DNA of 64,000 nt. It comes from DATFVA01 sp963743325. Its GTDB lineage: Bacteria > Bacteroidota > Ignavibacteria > Ignavibacteriales > Ignavibacteriaceae. Both the position numbers and the translations under genes were made by a program. The stretch is taken from positions 62,001 through 126,000 of the forward strand of contig CAVUOZ010000006.1 of assembly GCA_963743325.1 (NCBI GenBank), read 5' to 3'. The notes beneath the pieces are model-generated. The model was not told the DNA's origin, did not search any database, and worked only from the letters and a program-made list of their open reading frames with translations. Shown piece by piece: positions 1-9,340 of this stretch (its first letter is position 1; the number at the start of each line of letters is the position of its first letter).

Positions 1-719
1 CTACTAATGAATGGAATGCTTTTATAATTTTTGCTTTAGAGAATAAGGCTGACCTTCTAAAGAACAATGATTCAGAGGGGGACTTTAGATCAGATAAATT
101 TAAGGAAGCATTTAAGTTTTTGACGAATTTTCATAAAGAAAAGCTGGCTCCTCTTGGAATTTCACAGGTGACAAATGTATACCAGGCTTTAATGGAGGAA
201 TACTTCTCTATTTATATATCGGGACCATGGAACATCAATGAGTTCAAAAAATGGATGACAGGAGACCTGGCTGATAAATGGTCTACTGCTCCAATGCCCT
301 CAAAAACAGGGGATCATTTTCCCGGTGTTTCGCTGGCAGGCGGTTCAAGTCTGGTAATATTTAAAGATTCAGAGCATAAAAATGAAGCCTGGAAATTCAT
401 CGAGTTTCTCTCACAAACTTCCACACAGCTGGAGTTTTACAGGCTTTTATACAATCTGCCCGCAGTAAAAGAAGCGTGGAAAGATACATCGCTGGCAAAT
501 AATAAATATATAAAAGCTTTTTATCAGCAGTTTGATAATGTAGTTGCTACCCCCAAAGTGCCTGAATGGGAGCAGATTGCTTTCGCTAAGGTTCAGCAGT
601 ATGCAGAGATTGTTGTCCGTGGTGCAATGACAATTGATAAAGCTTTGGCCGCACTGGATAATGATGTTGATAAGATTCTTGAAAAAAGAAAATGGTTACT
701 TAGTAAAGAAAAAAGATAA
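1..719 (+). CDS. ABC sugar transporter substrate-binding protein, 5'-truncated by the window edge
   Basis: The reading frame is already open at base 3 and runs to the TAA at 717-719, so the start and signal peptide lie outside the window. The visible C-terminal ~238 residues resemble family 1 (MalE-like) extracellular solute-binding proteins: a GPWNINEFK segment, a GGSSLVIFKDSEHKNEAWKFIEFL region typical of the second lobe, and an AL..LD..VD.ILEK tail. It should deliver a sugar or oligosaccharide to the two permeases that follow directly. The TTG at 120 is internal and not a start. The substrate cannot be told from sequence. No ATPase is present in this operon inside the window. Confidence 0.85.
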   Translation, partial: TNEWNAFIIFALENKADLLKNNDSEGDFRSDKFKEAFKFLTNFHKEKLAPLGISQVTNVYQALMEEYFSIYISGPWNINEFKKWMTGDLADKWSTAPMPSKTGDHFPGVSLAGGSSLVIFKDSEHKNEAWKFIEFLSQTSTQLEFYRLLYNLPAVKEAWKDTSLANNKYIKAFYQQFDNVVATPKVPEWEQIAFAKVQQYAEIVVRGAMTIDKALAALDNDVDKILEKRKWLLSKEKR

Positions 720-1632
720 AATAAAGAAAAAGATAAAAACTTTGAAAGATTCATATTCATTTTCTTCTAAAGCAGCATACCTGTTCCTGGCACCCGCGGT
801 AATCGCGATTATTATATTTTTCTTTATTCCGGTTATCGCTGCTTTCATAATGAGCTTTACTGATTTTGACATTTATGCACTCGGAAGTTTTGACACTGTA
901 AGGTTTATCGGATTAAGGAATTATTCCCAGCTTTTTGAAGATCCCCTTTTCTGGCAATCATTACAGAATACCGTATACTATGTGCTTCTTGCAACCCCGT
1001 TATCGATAGCAGTTTCACTGGGAGCGGCGCTGCTCCTGAACTCAAAACTGATAAAGTATAAAGGTTTTTTCAGATTAAGTTACTTTATTCCTTACATTAC
1101 AACTCTTGTTGCAGTAGCTATTGTATGGAGGTTTATTTACCATCCAAAATTCGGAATATTAAATTATTTTCTCGGGTTCTTCGGTATTAATCCTATCGAC
1201 TGGCTTGGCAATCCCACGCTTGCAATGCCGGCAATTGTGCTGATGTCAGTCTGGAAAACTTTCGGATATAATATGATAATCTTTATTGCCGGTTTGCAGA
1301 ATATCTCAGAAGATCTGTACGAAGCAGCTGCACTTGAGGGAGCAAACGAGTGGCAGAAGTTTAAAACGATAACTATTCCTATGCTCGCACCGACGACTTT
1401 ATTTGTAAGCATAATTACTATTGTCGGTTACTTCCAGCTTTTTGCTGAACCGTATATTATGACGCAGGGAGGTCCCTTAAATAAAACTTTGAGTATTGTA
1501 GGTTATATGTATCAGGAAGGATTCCGCTGGTGGAATATGGGTTACTCGGCCTCCATTTCATTCATATTGTTTTTCATAATACTGATTGTCACTGTTCTTC
1601 AATTTAAACTTCAGAAGAATCATCTGACATAA
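661..1632 (+). CDS. ABC sugar transporter permease, MalF/UgpA type
   Basis: Inner-membrane permease of a carbohydrate ABC importer. Six hydrophobic segments are visible, beginning with an AYLFLAPAV helix typical of MalF/UgpA proteins, and the cytoplasmic EAA loop (EAAALEGANEWQKFKTITIPML) that docks on the ATPase lies near the C-terminal third. The start is uncertain. The frame is open from 634, but that overlaps the upstream gene by 86 bases. ATG at 661 or 664, or TTG at 679 or 742, are more likely; family members begin only 10-30 residues before the first helix. It pairs with the MalG-type permease starting 3 bases downstream. Confidence 0.88.
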   Translation: MMLIRFLKKENGYLVKKKDKIKKKIKTLKDSYSFSSKAAYLFLAPAVIAIIIFFFIPVIAAFIMSFTDFDIYALGSFDTVRFIGLRNYSQLFEDPLFWQSLQNTVYYVLLATPLSIAVSLGAALLLNSKLIKYKGFFRLSYFIPYITTLVAVAIVWRFIYHPKFGILNYFLGFFGINPIDWLGNPTLAMPAIVLMSVWKTFGYNMIIFIAGLQNISEDLYEAAALEGANEWQKFKTITIPMLAPTTLFVSIITIVGYFQLFAEPYIMTQGGPLNKTLSIVGYMYQEGFRWWNMGYSASISFILFFIILIVTVLQFKLQKNHLT

Positions 1633-1634
1633 AA

Positions 1635-2444
1635 GTGAAAAAACTATTTCTATACATATTTTTAGCTGTCAGTTCTGTAATTACCCTGATTCCTTTTCTA
1701 TGGATGATTTCAGCATCATTTATGCCTGACGGAAAAGCGAGTGTTTATCCCCCGGTATTTTTCCCGACGGAGTTTGTGCTTGATCAGTATGTTCACCTGC
1801 TTACAAGATTGAGCGTAGCCAGAAGCTTTTTGAATAGCATTCTGGTTTCTACTATGGTCACATTCTTTTCCCTGTTTTTTAATTCGATGGCTGGTTATGC
1901 CTTTGCTAAATATAGATTCGCCGGGAAAAACAAATTATTCAATTTACTCCTTGTTAATATGATAGTTCCCAGCCAGGTGACTATGCTTCCATTATTCCTT
2001 ATGCTGAAATCAATTGGATTAATAAACACATACATGGCAATACTGGTTACCGGATTAGCAAACATATTCGGTATCTTTTTAATCAGGCAGCATTGCATGG
2101 CAATCCCTGACAGTTTAATTGAAGCTGCAAAAATGGACGGAGCAACAGATTTCCAGGTTTACAGGAAAATAATTCTACCGCTTGCCGTCCCCGTTCTTGT
2201 TACATTAGGAATTATTACTTTCCTTGGAACCTGGAATGATTTTCTCTGGCCTTTAATTGCTCTTACAGATGATTCCATGTATACCCTGCCCGTAGCACTC
2301 TCCAGCTTAATGCTTGAGCATACAAAAGATCCCGAGCTAATGATGGCAGGTTCAGTAATAACGATTATTCCGGTCGTAGTAGTATTTCTGGTGCTTCAGC
2401 GATATTATATTAAAGGGATAATGCTAGGTGGTGTAAAAGAGTAA
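1635..2444 (+). CDS. ABC sugar transporter permease, MalG type
   Basis: Second permease of the sugar importer, 269 residues, the usual length for MalG/UgpE proteins. It starts with GTG two bases after the preceding stop, implying translational coupling. The order is an N-terminal helix (FLWMISASFMPDG), a central block of helices, the EAA loop (EAAKMDGATDFQVYRKIILPL) and a C-terminal helix ending in KGIMLGGVKE, which matches the conserved GxxxGAVKG tail of the family. The ATPase partner is not downstream. It may lie upstream of the window, or a shared MsiK-like ATPase elsewhere may serve. Confidence 0.9.
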   Translation: MKKLFLYIFLAVSSVITLIPFLWMISASFMPDGKASVYPPVFFPTEFVLDQYVHLLTRLSVARSFLNSILVSTMVTFFSLFFNSMAGYAFAKYRFAGKNKLFNLLLVNMIVPSQVTMLPLFLMLKSIGLINTYMAILVTGLANIFGIFLIRQHCMAIPDSLIEAAKMDGATDFQVYRKIILPLAVPVLVTLGIITFLGTWNDFLWPLIALTDDSMYTLPVALSSLMLEHTKDPELMMAGSVITIIPVVVVFLVLQRYYIKGIMLGGVKE

Positions 2445-2510
2445 GGTTTGTAAAAGTGGAGGTTGTGTTGTGAATAGGAGTGTCAGTTCATAATCAGACG
2501 GTTTGTCTTT

Positions 2511-3497
2511 TCATTTTATTCCTATCATCAAATCTGATCCGAACGAGGTGTTTTTTCTCTCTATCCTGGTTATCCCTGCCGCTATAAACCATTCCTTCAT
2601 TTCTCTTTCTGTATAAGTATCGCCGCTTGTTGTTCCCACGAGCATATTAAGAGAGAATATGGCACCATAAGAAGGCTGAGTTCTATCTTCGTTCATTATA
2701 AAATCATTAATTATAATCATTCCATTATGATTCAGCCCATCCGCACTTTTCATAATCAGCATTTTATTTTGTTCGTAACTATTAATGTGAACTATCGCGG
2801 ATAAAAGAATTAAATCATAACCGCTTCCGAAGTCTCCGGTTAAATAGTCACCTTCAATAAAATCAAATTTACCGGTCAGGCCTGCAGCGTTAACATACTT
2901 TCTGGTAAGGGGAATAACGTGAGGCAAATCCAGCACCACTGCATTTATTAAAGGCTTCCGTTTAACCAGTTCTATTGAAAAAGCTGCAGATCCGCCGCCA
3001 ACATCCAGAATTTTATTAACCTCTGTGAGATCGATCATCATTGCAAGAATTTTACCCTGCTTTACTCCGCGGTAATGCATCGCACTGATAAACGCTTCAA
3101 CCCATTCTGTTTTTTCCGTTTTATTCTGATCGCCCTTAAATGAACTTCCCCTGATTACCGAATCTGTAAGATAACTCCATGTATTCCATAGATGGTTAGT
3201 ATGGTATAGTCCTCCCATAAAATCATGTTTGCCTTCAACAAGGTACTTCGATGCCGTCTCTGTATTGTAAAATTTCCCCTTGACTTTTTTCAGCATACCC
3301 ATTGCACAAAGAGCATTCATCAACCTGTCAGCTGCTCCGGGATCAGCATTTACTTTTGCTGATACTTCCTCAGAAGTCATCAAATGGTTATCAAGCACGG
3401 TAAAAATTTTTAATTCAAAGGCAGATAATAATATGCGGCTTTCCTGGAATGAATTCGCTTTATTCCTTATATCTTCGGCAGATTTAATCTCTTCCAT
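2511..3497 (-). CDS. SAM-dependent O-methyltransferase with winged-helix dimerisation domain
   Basis: 328 residues. The N-terminal ~90 residues form the winged-helix dimerisation domain seen in plant-type and polyketide O-methyltransferases (SAFELKIFTVLD, MTSEEVSAKV). A class I methyltransferase domain follows: motif I is ILDVGGGSAAFSIEL near residue 165, the DLPHVI acidic loop follows it, then FDFIEGDYL, LILLSAIVH and an IINDFI strand. The closest families are acetylserotonin/hydroxyindole O-methyltransferases and tetracenomycin-type enzymes. The substrate is unknown. It stands alone, convergent with the sugar permease and upstream of the ABC-2 exporter pair with its own spacer of about 130 bases. 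Confidence 0.85.
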   Translation of the reverse strand: MEEIKSAEDIRNKANSFQESRILLSAFELKIFTVLDNHLMTSEEVSAKVNADPGAADRLMNALCAMGMLKKVKGKFYNTETASKYLVEGKHDFMGGLYHTNHLWNTWSYLTDSVIRGSSFKGDQNKTEKTEWVEAFISAMHYRGVKQGKILAMMIDLTEVNKILDVGGGSAAFSIELVKRKPLINAVVLDLPHVIPLTRKYVNAAGLTGKFDFIEGDYLTGDFGSGYDLILLSAIVHINSYEQNKMLIMKSADGLNHNGMIIINDFIMNEDRTQPSYGAIFSLNMLVGTTSGDTYTEREMKEWFIAAGITRIERKNTSFGSDLMIGIK

Positions 3498-3632
3498 TTT
3501 GATAGTCTTAAACTAATTATAAAAATATGCCTTAAAAATAACAAGAGATTTTAAATCAAAAAAAATTATTCCATTCTGAGTTATTTTACATCAAGAATGA
3601 TTCTTTTTCATTTAGATTCTGAGTACGGAATT

Positions 3633-4499
3633 TTATCTGACTACATTAGGATATAATTTTGTCGCAATTGCAGTTAATATTACCATTGATAAAATGAGAG
3701 CGGCAAAATCGAAACCTATACCGTACTGACTGTGTCCTCCATTAATCATAAAAGCTCTGAGTGCATCAACCTCGTATGTAAGCGGATTCACGTGTGCGAG
3801 TGCTTTAAGCCAGTCAGGCATAATTGCAATCGGGTAAATAGCATTGCTGGCAAAGAATAAAGGCATTGTAAGGACCTGACCTATGCCCATAAATCTTTCC
3901 CTGGTTTTAACTATACAGGCAATAATTAATGAAAAGGTTGAAAAAAGAGAAGCGCTGATAATAACTACAAACAGGATTCCAATCAGATTCAAAGGCTGCC
4001 AGGAGAGGTCTACTCTCAATAAAAGAGAGAGGATATAAATGATAACTGCCTGGGAAAGGGCGCGCACTCCTGCAGAAAGTGCTTTTCCGAGAACAAGCGC
4101 TGACCTGGGCGTGGGGCTTACAAGAAATTTATGAAGAATTCCGAGATCTCTTTCCCAGATGACTGCAATACCATAAAAGATTGCTACAAATAAAACACTC
4201 TGGGCAAGAATTCCGGGTGCCATAAAATCAAGGTAGCTTAAATTGCCTGTGGGAATTGCCCGAACGCGAGTAAAAACTTCACCAAAAATGAGCATCCATA
4301 GGGCCGGTTGCAATGCACGTGTAAATAATTCGGTTGGATCATGTCTTAACTTTCTAACTTCTAATTCAGCTATAACGAAAACTTTATTTATAAAGTTAGA
4401 CAACCATTCTAGTGGCTCCAGCTTGCGGATAATTAACTGATTATCCAAGTCGTTTGACATTGCGTCTTGTTCTAGATACATCTTTAAAGTTACCTCCAT
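3633..4499 (-). CDS. ABC-2 type exporter permease (DrrB-like)
   Basis: 288-residue membrane protein with six predicted helices and the ABC-2 signature around PRSALVLGKALSAGVRAL and the ARERFMGIGQ-like region before TM5, followed by a VNPLTYEVDALR motif close to the C-terminus. It would form the channel of a drug, lipid or polysaccharide exporter with the ATPase encoded just upstream, whose 3' end it overlaps by 59 bases. The ATG at 4499 follows a CGGAG-like ribosome site. ATGs at 4481 and 4460 are alternatives that reduce the overlap. Confidence 0.88.
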   Translation of the reverse strand: MEVTLKMYLEQDAMSNDLDNQLIIRKLEPLEWLSNFINKVFVIAELEVRKLRHDPTELFTRALQPALWMLIFGEVFTRVRAIPTGNLSYLDFMAPGILAQSVLFVAIFYGIAVIWERDLGILHKFLVSPTPRSALVLGKALSAGVRALSQAVIIYILSLLLRVDLSWQPLNLIGILFVVIISASLFSTFSLIIACIVKTRERFMGIGQVLTMPLFFASNAIYPIAIMPDWLKALAHVNPLTYEVDALRAFMINGGHSQYGIGFDFAALILSMVILTAIATKLYPNVVR

Positions 4500-5247
4500 A
4501 TTCTCCGGATTCTAAAGTATTTCCAATGTAGAAATCAAACACTTTATTTAAACTCGCACCATCATCACCTATCGAAACTTTCAGCTCCAGGGGGGAACCG
4601 ATTGCAGCGATGCTTCCCTTATTAAGTATTGCGATCCGGTTACACATTTCATCCGCTTCTTCCATATAATGAGTCGTCATTAAAACTGTAGTACCGTTTT
4701 CAGCAAGTATTTTTATAAATTCCCAAACGCTTTCCCTTGCTATTGGATCAAGACCGACTGTAGGTTCGTCCAGGAAAAGAATCAAGGGATTATGCAGAAC
4801 TGCCTGTGCAATTTCCAGCCGTCTGATCATTCCCCCTGAATAATTTTTTACAAGTTTGTCGCCGGAATCTGAAAGTCCCATAAATTTAAGAGAATCATCA
4901 ATTCTTTTTCTGACTTCTTTAGCGGGAATATCATATAATTTTGCAAAGATGAGGAGGTTTTCGTAACCGGTAAGATTTCCATCTGCTGAAAGTAATTGCG
5001 GAACATAACCTATTAATCTTCTGACTTTAAAAGAATTCTTAACTACGTTTAATCCTCCGATTAAAGCTTCACCTGAGGTAGGCGGCAAAAGCGTAGTTAA
5101 TATTTTTATTGTAGTTGTTTTCCCTGCTCCATTAGGTCCTACGACACCAAAGACCTCACCTTTTTTAATGTCGAATGATATAGAATTAACAGCTGTAAAA
5201 TCACCGAACTTCTTTGTTAAATTTTTTACTTCTAATATTTTGTTCAT
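4441..5247 (-). CDS. ABC exporter ATPase (DrrA-like)
   Basis: ATP-binding subunit of a two-gene ABC-2 exporter, 268 residues. It shows Walker A GPNGAGKTT (near residue 38), Q-loop VPQLL, signature YSGGMIRRLEIAQ, Walker B LILFLDEPTVGLD and switch histidine in MTTHYMEEADEM. The family (DrrA/CcmA/NodI-like) powers export of drugs, lipids or glycans. It is the first gene of the minus-strand pair, with the permease overlapping its last 59 bases. The transported molecule cannot be inferred. The last ~15 residues, rich in Arg, are unusual and lie in the overlap. Confidence 0.9.
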   Translation of the reverse strand: MNKILEVKNLTKKFGDFTAVNSISFDIKKGEVFGVVGPNGAGKTTTIKILTTLLPPTSGEALIGGLNVVKNSFKVRRLIGYVPQLLSADGNLTGYENLLIFAKLYDIPAKEVRKRIDDSLKFMGLSDSGDKLVKNYSGGMIRRLEIAQAVLHNPLILFLDEPTVGLDPIARESVWEFIKILAENGTTVLMTTHYMEEADEMCNRIAILNKGSIAAIGSPLELKVSIGDDGASLNKVFDFYIGNTLESGEYGGNFKDVSRTRRNVKRLG

Positions 5248-5649
5248 CTATCGTATGAAGATTATTGTTAATTGAATTAGACAAATATACCTAGCCAAAA
5301 GTTTAATATTCACATCCAAGTTTGTAAAAGTTTCGCACAAAGCAGCAGAAATAAATGACATCCGGATAAAGAAGCAAACTGTCAAATAACTTGTGAGAGA
5401 AATCAACAAAAGAAATTTTTCGACTCAGTAATTTTATTATGCAAAACAGAGCACACCTATGATTGAAAATGAGGCGGTTATTTTACATTATGAGTTTAAT
5501 GAGCAGGCGAATAATACAAAGCGAACCCACGCAATTCGTATCGTATTTTACTGGATTCAGACGATCAAGCTGCCCACCGTGATTAAACTTTAAACAATAT
5601 TACCGTGTCCAATTACAGCAATCAGAAATAAATTCGACGGAAATCTATA
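5248..5649. other. Intergenic region without a recognised gene
   Basis: About 400 bases between two divergently oriented transcription units (minus-strand exporter, plus-strand efflux locus). Both units probably take their promoters from here. A 44-codon open frame at 5459-5593 resembles nothing I know and has no ribosome site, so it is not called. No clear repeat or RNA gene was seen. Confidence 0.5.
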
Positions 5650-6000
5650 ATGAAAAGTGTAATTGTGTTAATTACTGCTGCTTTGTTGATTCTGTGAGTA
5701 ACAGGTTTCGGACAATCGAAGGTTACCCAGCAGGAAAGATTAAAAAATCTTAAACAAAGACTCAACTTAACTGAAGAACAGTATGCTAACATTGAACAAA
5801 TCCTTACATGGTAATTTGATGAGATACAAAAACTTCGCGCGAGTGCAAATCCGGACCGGGAAGGGTTCAGAAGGATCAGAGATGAATCGAACCAGGAAAT
5901 CCTGAAAATACTTGATGAAAAACAAAAATCCGAATTCAATAAAATGCTGGACGAAAGACGAAATTTCCAGCATCATGATTTAAATAATAAAAATCAATAA
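5650..6000 (+). pseudogene. Decayed Spy/CpxP-like periplasmic protein, two in-frame stops
   Basis: A single frame from ATG 5650 to TAA 5998-6000 encodes 116 codons: a signal-peptide-like start (MKSVIVLITAALLIL), then a helical body with LKQRLNLTEEQYANIEQIL and ILKILDEKQKSEFNKML. That is the arrangement of Spy/CpxP/CnrX-type LTxxQ periplasmic chaperones or metal sensors. The frame is interrupted by TGA at 5695-5697, inside the signal peptide, and TAA at 5812-5814. Both can arise by one substitution from a Trp, Arg or Gln codon, and there is no frameshift. It sits 43 bases before the efflux operon, where such proteins often act as stress sensors. The family assignment is moderate; the two stops are read directly. 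Confidence 0.75.
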
Positions 6001-6043
6001 TATGTTTTTATGATAATTAAATAATTCTGTTTGAGAAATCCAG

Positions 6044-7324
6044 ATGAAAAAGAAAATTATAATAGGTTCAGTATTATTAGCTGCCGTTCTGGTCATTTAT
6101 TTAATTTTTTTTAACAGCAGTAATGCCGATACAAATAAATTTACATTCGCTCAGATAAAAAAGGGCGATTTAAGTACAACAATTACCAGCACAGGAACAC
6201 TCCAGGCGGTTACAACTGTGGATGTTGGTACACAGGTTTCCGGAAGGATTGATAAAATACTTGTCGATTTTAATTCAAATGTCAGGAAAGGTCAATTACT
6301 GGCCATACTCGATACCACTAACCTTGCTCTACAGGTCAGAAATGCAATTGCAGAGCTGCAGAAAGCCCAGGCTCAGTACGATATTTCCAAAGCTCAGTTT
6401 GAAAGAGATCAGTCTTTATATGAGAAAAAATTTCTGTCGGAACTGGACTATGTAACCTCAAAATCAAATTATCTGAGTGCAGAAGCTAATTTAACTTCGG
6501 CACAGGCTTCGTTAGCACAGGCAAAGACTAATCTGGGTTATGCTTTTATATACTCTCCGATTAAAGGCAAGATTATAAATAGAAATGTAGAAGAAGGACA
6601 AACAGTTGCTTCAAGTTTATCTGCACCCACACTTTTTACAATCGCTGAAGATTTAGCTAAAATGCAGATCCTTGCCGATGTTGATGAAAGCGATATAGGG
6701 CAGATCAAAGTAGGACAGAAAGCAAAATTCAATGTTCAGGCCTACCCTGAGAAGGATTTTATCGGGCAGGTAGTTCAAATCAGACTGGGTTCAACTGTTG
6801 TTTCTAATGTCGTGAATTATGTCGTAGTTATAAACGCGGATAATAATAATGGTCTGCTTCTTCCGGGAATGACTGCGACAATCGATTTTTTTGTGGAACA
6901 GAGAAATAATGTACTGATGATTCCAAATGCTGCACTGAGATTCCAGCCGACCGAAAAAATGTTAGCAGATTATAATGCAAAAATGAAGAAGGGGAGAAAT
7001 AATCTGCCTGATAGCCTGAAGCAGAAGTTTCAAACCTTTGGAAGCCGCGGAGGAAATCCAAACTCGACCGGCGGTAATGCGGGTACCGGCAGCAAAACAA
7101 GAGGATCTTTCTGGTTTATTGACGAAAATGGAAATCCGGAAATGGGATTTGCTTTGCTTGGTTTAACTGACGGAAAAAACACGGAAATCGTGAGAAGCAG
7201 GAATGTAAAAGAAGGTATGCAGGTAGTAGTCGGAATTGAAACAACTAATGATCCGCCGACACAGAATTCAAATATCCTGACACCTAACGGGAATATGTCA
7301 CGGGGAATCAGAAGAGGTTTTTAA
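6044..7324 (+). CDS. Efflux periplasmic adaptor, MacA/HlyD family
   Basis: 426 residues. One N-terminal membrane anchor (residues ~5-24) is followed by the barrel-sandwich half-motif around VDVGTQVSGRIDKILVDFNSNVRKGQLL, an alpha-hairpin (residues ~95-165), the second half-motif (FIYSPIKGKIINRNVEEGQTV) and a beta-barrel. It should bridge the inner-membrane MacB-type transporter and the TolC-type channel encoded downstream. A Gly/Asn/Ser-rich insertion (residues ~320-355) before the C-terminal membrane-proximal domain is low-complexity. The stop overlaps the next start (TAATG). Relatives export macrolides, peptides or siderophores; the substrate here is unknown. Confidence 0.92.
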   Translation: MKKKIIIGSVLLAAVLVIYLIFFNSSNADTNKFTFAQIKKGDLSTTITSTGTLQAVTTVDVGTQVSGRIDKILVDFNSNVRKGQLLAILDTTNLALQVRNAIAELQKAQAQYDISKAQFERDQSLYEKKFLSELDYVTSKSNYLSAEANLTSAQASLAQAKTNLGYAFIYSPIKGKIINRNVEEGQTVASSLSAPTLFTIAEDLAKMQILADVDESDIGQIKVGQKAKFNVQAYPEKDFIGQVVQIRLGSTVVSNVVNYVVVINADNNNGLLLPGMTATIDFFVEQRNNVLMIPNAALRFQPTEKMLADYNAKMKKGRNNLPDSLKQKFQTFGSRGGNPNSTGGNAGTGSKTRGSFWFIDENGNPEMGFALLGLTDGKNTEIVRSRNVKEGMQVVVGIETTNDPPTQNSNILTPNGNMSRGIRRGF

Positions 7325-8088
7325 TGGAATCGGGAGCAAAAAAAAATATTATAAAAATTGCAGGATTGTCAAAAACCTATACAGTAGGTGAAGTGGAAGT
7401 CCATGCACTGAAATCGATTGATCTAATAATTTATGAAGGTGAGTTTGTCGCGATCATGGGTTCATCGGGATCCGGAAAATCAACCTTAATGAATCTGATA
7501 GGCTGTCTGGATAGTCCCACAACCGGCGATTATTATCTTGATGGCGTGAATACGGGGACACTCTCTAAAAATGACTATGCTAAGATCCGCAACCAGAAAA
7601 TAGGTTTTGTATTTCAGGGATTTAATCTTCTTTCAAGAACAACCGCAGTGGAGAATGTGGAATTGCCTCTAATGTACGATAGATATGAACGGATAAAAGA
7701 TCCGATACAGAAAGCAATTGAAGTGCTGCAAAGGGTTGGATTGGGTGACAGGCTGGATCATGAACCTAACCAATTATCCGGGGGACAGCAGCAGAGGGTA
7801 GCAATAGCGAGAGCTCTGGTAAATGAACCGTCTCTAATTTTAGCGGATGAACCTACAGGAAATCTTGATAGCAAAATGTCTGTTGAGGTATTTTCTTTAT
7901 TTCAGAAATTAAATGATGAAGGAATAACTATTGTCCTTGTGACTCACGAAAGAGATTTTGCAAAGTTTGCAAAGAGAATTGTTGAATTAAAAGACGGGAA
8001 AGTGATCCGCGATTCTCTAATAAAAGATCGATTAATCGCAGCAGAAGAATTAAAAAAAATTGAAGAGACAGTTCCCGATGAAAATTAG
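7324..8088 (+). CDS. MacB/LolD-type ABC transporter ATPase
   Basis: 254 residues with Walker A GSSGSGKS (46-53), Q-loop FVFQGFNLLSRTTAVENV, signature LSGGQQQRVAIARAL, Walker B LILADEPTGNLDS and switch His in LVTHERDF. It belongs to the MacB/LolD/FtsE class, which powers mechanotransmission rather than direct channel transport. In Escherichia coli MacB the ATPase and permease are fused; here they are separate genes, as is common in this phylum. Its ATG shares a base with the adaptor stop, and the permease starts 9 bases after its end. Confidence 0.93.
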   Translation: MESGAKKNIIKIAGLSKTYTVGEVEVHALKSIDLIIYEGEFVAIMGSSGSGKSTLMNLIGCLDSPTTGDYYLDGVNTGTLSKNDYAKIRNQKIGFVFQGFNLLSRTTAVENVELPLMYDRYERIKDPIQKAIEVLQRVGLGDRLDHEPNQLSGGQQQRVAIARALVNEPSLILADEPTGNLDSKMSVEVFSLFQKLNDEGITIVLVTHERDFAKFAKRIVELKDGKVIRDSLIKDRLIAAEELKKIEETVPDEN

Positions 8089-8097
8089 GGTTTAAAA

Positions 8098-9315
8098 ATG
8101 CATTTAAAAAATCTATTAAAGGTTGCGATCAGGAGCATATTGAAATCAAGGATGCGGAGTCTGCTTACTGCACTTGGTATTATTATCGGGGTGGCTGCTG
8201 TTGTAGTGATGGTTGCAATCGGAGATGGTGCCCAGATCCAGGTCGAACAGCAGATTTCATCACTAGGTTCTAACCTGATAATTATTTTCCCGGGATCAAT
8301 ATCTTCAGGCGGAATAAGAATGGGAGCAGGCAGCATAAACCGGTTTACTATGGAGGATGTTAAAAGAATTCAGGATGAAGCAAGTCTTATAAAAGCAGTG
8401 ACTCCGGTTGTAAGAACGGGCGGACAGGTTATTGGCGGGGTTGGGAACTGGAGTACCCAAATTCAGGGGGTATCCACAAATTTTCTGGAGATAAGAGACT
8501 GGCCCTTAGCTTCAGGTGATTTCTTTACCGATAAAGATATGATTTCAAGAGCAAAAGTAGCAGTATTGGGTCAGACCGTTGTCAAACAATTATTCCCTGA
8601 TGAAGATCCGATCGGTCAACGGATAAGAATTCGCAATGTTCCTTTCAAGGTCATCGGTGTTCTGGCAGCAAAAGGACAGAGTGCTGCGGGTTCGGACCAG
8701 GATGATATAATATATGCACCTGCTACAACAGTGCTTGACAGGCTGGTTGGAGGTATTTATATAAATTATATTCAGGCAAGTGCCATTACAACTGATCAGA
8801 TAGAGACAGCTCAGCAGGAACTGACAACGATAATGCGGGAAGCACATCATCTTAATCCGGGGGAAGACGATGATTTCACAGTCAGGAATCAGGCTGAAAT
8901 AACTCAGGCCGCAACTCAAACATCCAAAATTTTAACAATACTGCTTGCATCTGTTGCAGGAGTATCACTGCTTGTAGGAGGAATCGGGATCATGAATATT
9001 ATGCTGGTTTCTGTTACTGAAAGAACGCGTGAAATCGGTATTCGATTATCTGTCGGCGCCCGTACTTCGGATGTATTAATTCAATTCTTAACGGAGGCAA
9101 TCGTACTGAGTTTTGCCGGAGGATTAATCGGAGTGCTTCTTTCATTTGGTGTGGTTTTTATTTTGAATGATTACACAGGAATGATTGCTGTTATTAGTCC
9201 GGAGATAATTTTTATTGCAGTCAGCTTTTCGGCAATAATAGGAGTATTTTTTGGGTTCTACCCCGCCAGGAAAGCAGCAAATCTGAATCCCATCGATGCC
9301 CTGCGGTATGAATAA
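8098..9315 (+). CDS. MacB-type ABC transporter permease
   Basis: 405 residues with the type VII ABC topology: TM1 near residues 20-45 (LTALGIIIGVAAVVVMVAIG), a large periplasmic MacB_PCD domain (~50-270), then three C-terminal FtsX-domain helices containing GGIGIMNIMLVSVTERTREIG and a PARKAANLNPIDALRYE tail. It works with the upstream ATPase and adaptor and the downstream outer-membrane factor as a tripartite pump. All four genes are tightly spaced and form one operon. Confidence 0.93.
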   Translation: MHLKNLLKVAIRSILKSRMRSLLTALGIIIGVAAVVVMVAIGDGAQIQVEQQISSLGSNLIIIFPGSISSGGIRMGAGSINRFTMEDVKRIQDEASLIKAVTPVVRTGGQVIGGVGNWSTQIQGVSTNFLEIRDWPLASGDFFTDKDMISRAKVAVLGQTVVKQLFPDEDPIGQRIRIRNVPFKVIGVLAAKGQSAAGSDQDDIIYAPATTVLDRLVGGIYINYIQASAITTDQIETAQQELTTIMREAHHLNPGEDDDFTVRNQAEITQAATQTSKILTILLASVAGVSLLVGGIGIMNIMLVSVTERTREIGIRLSVGARTSDVLIQFLTEAIVLSFAGGLIGVLLSFGVVFILNDYTGMIAVISPEIIFIAVSFSAIIGVFFGFYPARKAANLNPIDALRYE

Positions 9316-9340
9316 AAATTAAAATTATAGAAACAGGAAA

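Noticed and set aside
5459..5593. 44-codon plus-strand open frame in the spacer before the Spy-like pseudogene
   Set aside because: No ribosome site, no recognisable motif, unusual composition; consistent with chance.
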